Assembly (NCBI RefSeq): GCF_033446605.1
Contig: NZ_JAWQUO010000001.1
Coordinates: forward strand, 138,569-202,568
Direction: 5' to 3'
Source of the DNA: Iodobacter sp025352645
Lineage (GTDB): Bacteria > Pseudomonadota > Gammaproteobacteria > Burkholderiales > Chitinibacteraceae
DNA: 64,000 nt
Both the position numbers and the translations under genes were made by a program. Of this stretch, positions 62,151 through 64,000 are shown piece by piece. The notes under the pieces were generated by a model. The model did no database searches and was not told the DNA's origin. It saw nothing but the letters and a program-made list of their open reading frames with translations. Each line of letters opens with the position of its first letter. The stretch's first letter is position 1.

Positions 62151-62167
62151 TGAAGGAAGGAGCTGCA

Positions 62168-62641
62168 ATGTGGAAGCCTAACGCCACCGTCGCCGCCGTT
62201 ATTGAGAAAGACGGGCGTTTTTTATTGGTTGAAGAGATTGTTCACGGCGAGTTAAAACTTAATCAGCCTGCAGGTCATATTGAATATGGTGAAAGCATTG
62301 TTGATGCTGCTATTAGGGAAACACTAGAAGAAACGGCGCATTATTTCGAGCCACAAGCCTTATTAGGTATTTATCAATGGTCGCCTCCTGAGCAGCCAGA
62401 GTTAACATACCTTCGCTTCTCCTTCAGTGGCGTAGTCATGGGGATTGATGAAGGGCGTGCTTTAGATACTGATATTGAGCGAGCTGTTTGGCTGACGCGT
62501 GATGAAATTGTGGCGCGTGTTAGCCAACATCGCAGTCCCTTATTGCTAGAGTGCATTGATGATTATTTGGCGGGCTGCTGTTATCCGCTAGAGATTTTGC
62601 GTAATTTTGATTACATGGGCGGCAGAGCCGCCGAGGTTTAG
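62168..62641 (+). CDS. nudJ: Nudix hydrolase NudJ
   Basis: 157 residues; E. coli NudJ hydrolyses HMP-PP and other pyrophosphates. Nudix box starts at GHIEYGE and runs through IRETLEE (G-x5-E-x7-RE-x2-EE). ATG 62168 (MWKPNATVAAV) has AGGAG upstream; the longer frame overlaps the rluE stop. Three bases before mnmA. Confidence 0.9.
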   Translation: MWKPNATVAAVIEKDGRFLLVEEIVHGELKLNQPAGHIEYGESIVDAAIRETLEETAHYFEPQALLGIYQWSPPEQPELTYLRFSFSGVVMGIDEGRALDTDIERAVWLTRDEIVARVSQHRSPLLLECIDDYLAGCCYPLEILRNFDYMGGRAAEV

Positions 62642-62644
62642 AGG

Positions 62645-63706
62645 ATGTCAGACAAGATAGTAGTAGGGCTTTCGGGCGGGGTTGATTCCTCGGTAACGGC
62701 TTGGTTGCTTAAAGAGCAAGGTTTCGAAGTGGTTGGCGTCTTTATGCAAAACTGGGAAGACGATAATACCGATGAGTATTGCTCAATCAAGCAAGATAGC
62801 TTGGATGCGATCTCGGTAGCGGATAAGGTCGGTGTCGATATCGAGTTAGTTAACTTTGCCCAAGAATACAAAGACCGAGTCTTTAGTTATTTCTTGGCCG
62901 AGTATTCGGCGGGCAGAACGCCAAATCCAGACATCTTATGTAATAGCGAAATCAAGTTTAAATGTTTCCTCGATTACGCCATTAAATTAGGGGGTAGCAA
63001 GTTGGCGACGGGGCATTATGCATCTAACCGCCTTCGCCCTGATGGTCGTACCGAGCTACTTCGAGCAAAAGATGGTAGTAAAGACCAGAGCTACTTCCTT
63101 TATAAGCTGAGCCAAGAGCAAGTTGCCCACGCCGTTTTCCCCTTGGGCAATATGTTAAAAACAGATGTCCGTGACTTAGCCGAGAAAATTGGCCTGCATA
63201 ATGCCAATAAGAAAGACAGTACAGGGATTTGCTTTATTGGTGAACGGCCGTTTCGTGAGTTCTTAAATCGTTACCTACCCAAAGTCCCTGGCCCAATGGT
63301 TACGCCAGAAGGCAAGGTGATGGGTGAGCATATGGGCTTGATGTATCACACTATTGGGCAGCGCCAAGGTTTGGGGATCGGTGGCGAAGGAGCCCCTTGG
63401 TTTGTTGCTGGCAAAGATATGGCTAAAAATGAGTTGATTGTGGTGCAGGGGCACGACCATCCTCTACTACTCAAAAATACTTTGCAGGCACAAGATCTTT
63501 CTTGGATATTGGGTGAAGCGCCTGCCTTAGGGCGATACACTGCAAAAACACGCTACCGTCAGCAAGATGCCGCATGTGAGTTGCTTTGGATTGAAGATGG
63601 GCGTTGCGAATTACACTTTGATGAAGCGCAATGGGCCGTTACCCCAGGGCAATCAGTGGTTTTATATGATGGAGAAGTCTGTTTGGGGGGCGGCATCATC
63701 GTGTAG
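62645..63706 (+). CDS. mnmA: tRNA-specific 2-thiouridylase MnmA
   Basis: Adds sulfur to U34 of tRNA-Glu/Gln/Lys; 353 residues. PP-loop GLSGGVDSSV near the N-terminus, catalytic cysteines in NPDILCNSEIKF and STGICFIGERPF, and TIGQRQGLGIGG are intact. GAGG precedes the ATG. Confidence 0.97.
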   Translation: MSDKIVVGLSGGVDSSVTAWLLKEQGFEVVGVFMQNWEDDNTDEYCSIKQDSLDAISVADKVGVDIELVNFAQEYKDRVFSYFLAEYSAGRTPNPDILCNSEIKFKCFLDYAIKLGGSKLATGHYASNRLRPDGRTELLRAKDGSKDQSYFLYKLSQEQVAHAVFPLGNMLKTDVRDLAEKIGLHNANKKDSTGICFIGERPFREFLNRYLPKVPGPMVTPEGKVMGEHMGLMYHTIGQRQGLGIGGEGAPWFVAGKDMAKNELIVVQGHDHPLLLKNTLQAQDLSWILGEAPALGRYTAKTRYRQQDAACELLWIEDGRCELHFDEAQWAVTPGQSVVLYDGEVCLGGGIIV

Positions 63707-63740
63707 ATTGTTTGTTTGAGACAAATGATTACGTTGTTTT

Positions 63741-63775
63741 AAACAAGCCGCTCCGTGAAGCGGCTTGTTTGTTTT
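63741..63775 (+). terminator. mnmA terminator
   Basis: Twelve-base perfect stem AAACAAGCCGCT/AGCGGCTTGTTT with loop CCGTGA, followed by GTTTTG. Confidence 0.82.
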
Positions 63776-63858
63776 GTAATCAGTGTTTCTGCTTACAAAT
63801 ACAGCTTATTTAAATCAACTACTTAGCGTATTGCTACGGTTTTGTTGCATGCGAGTGC

Positions 63859-63887
63859 TTGACCTAAGCGGCCTAGGTCCGTATATT
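63859..63887 (+). promoter_or_regulatory. rRNA operon promoter
   Basis: -35 TTGACC (63859-63864), 17 bases, -10 TATATT (63882-63887), then a GC-rich stretch. Spacing and strength fit an rrn P1-type promoter. Confidence 0.7.
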
Positions 63888-64000
63888 TCGGCCTCTCGCT
63901 GCAGCACACACAGCCACACAGTGATGTCACAGCGAGACGATCTTTAACAAAATACAGTCGATGAGTGTGAGTGCTTGGTTCGGAAGCGAAACAAGTGCTT
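63888..64000 (+). promoter_or_regulatory. rRNA leader with boxA (16S gene beyond window)
   Basis: Contains GATCTTTAACAA (63939-63950), matching the boxA antitermination element found in betaproteobacterial rrn leaders, followed by GTGAGTGCTTGG repeats that normally precede the 16S processing stem. The 16S gene itself is not reached. Confidence 0.75.

Overview
The window is chromosomal DNA of a betaproteobacterium, most likely of the order Neisseriales (an Iodobacter/Deefgea/Chromobacterium-like organism). This placement is inferred from protein sequences, moderate GC and gene order, not from a database search. No prophage, insertion sequence, CRISPR array or plasmid function was seen. Nearly all of it is core genome. 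The largest accessory-looking part is the left edge.

Layout. (1) 1-6.1 kb: a tyrosine module, with a PLP-dependent tyrosine decarboxylase (N-terminus cut by the window edge), a TyrP-like permease, tyrS and pyridoxal kinase pdxY, facing a convergent GntR/FCD regulator. (2) 6.2-8.6 kb: two tandem tRNA-Phe genes on the minus strand, then tRNA-Tyr, tRNA-Gly, tRNA-Thr, tufB and tRNA-Trp. (3) 8.6-39.3 kb: one almost unbroken plus-strand block for transcription, translation and secretion: secE-nusG, rplKAJL-rpoBC, rpsL-rpsG-fusA-tufA-rpsJ, then the S10, spc and alpha operons through rplQ. (4) 39.4-50.6 kb: mainly minus-strand housekeeping genes: an HDOD protein, apaH (plus), olsBA for ornithine lipids, yacG-zapD-coaE-pilD-pilC-pilB, yfjD and ypjD. 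(5) 50.6-56.6 kb: ffh, the rpsP-rimM-trmD-rplS operon, an MGMT-family gene, xerD and an MscS channel. (6) 56.6-61.5 kb: clpA and clpS (minus), two tandem csp genes and icd (minus). (7) 61.5-64 kb: rluE-nudJ-mnmA, then a promoter and boxA-bearing leader that appear to start an rRNA operon whose 16S gene lies beyond the right edge.

How the parts work together. Regions 2-3 hold the ribosomal protein, RNA polymerase and elongation factor genes. Their spacers carry many hairpins and promoter-like elements, which are the main non-coding interest. These include a structured L10-type leader before rplJ, an attenuator-like hairpin between rplL and rpoB, duplicated sequence before rpsL, and terminator/promoter combinations that split the ribosomal run at rpsJ|rplC and rpsQ|rplN. 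The pil genes make the type IV pilus assembly ATPase, platform protein and prepilin peptidase. olsBA makes a phosphorus-free membrane lipid. clpS/clpA form the N-end-rule adaptor and unfoldase pair.

I did not find a clearly undescribed system. The best candidates for a second look are the tyrosine decarboxylase/permease/tyrS/pdxY module, the regulatory architecture of the rpsJ-rplC and rpsQ-rplN gaps, and the tandem csp pair with its structured spacer. Promoters and hairpins were found by eye without folding software. Family assignments rest on remembered motifs and sequences.
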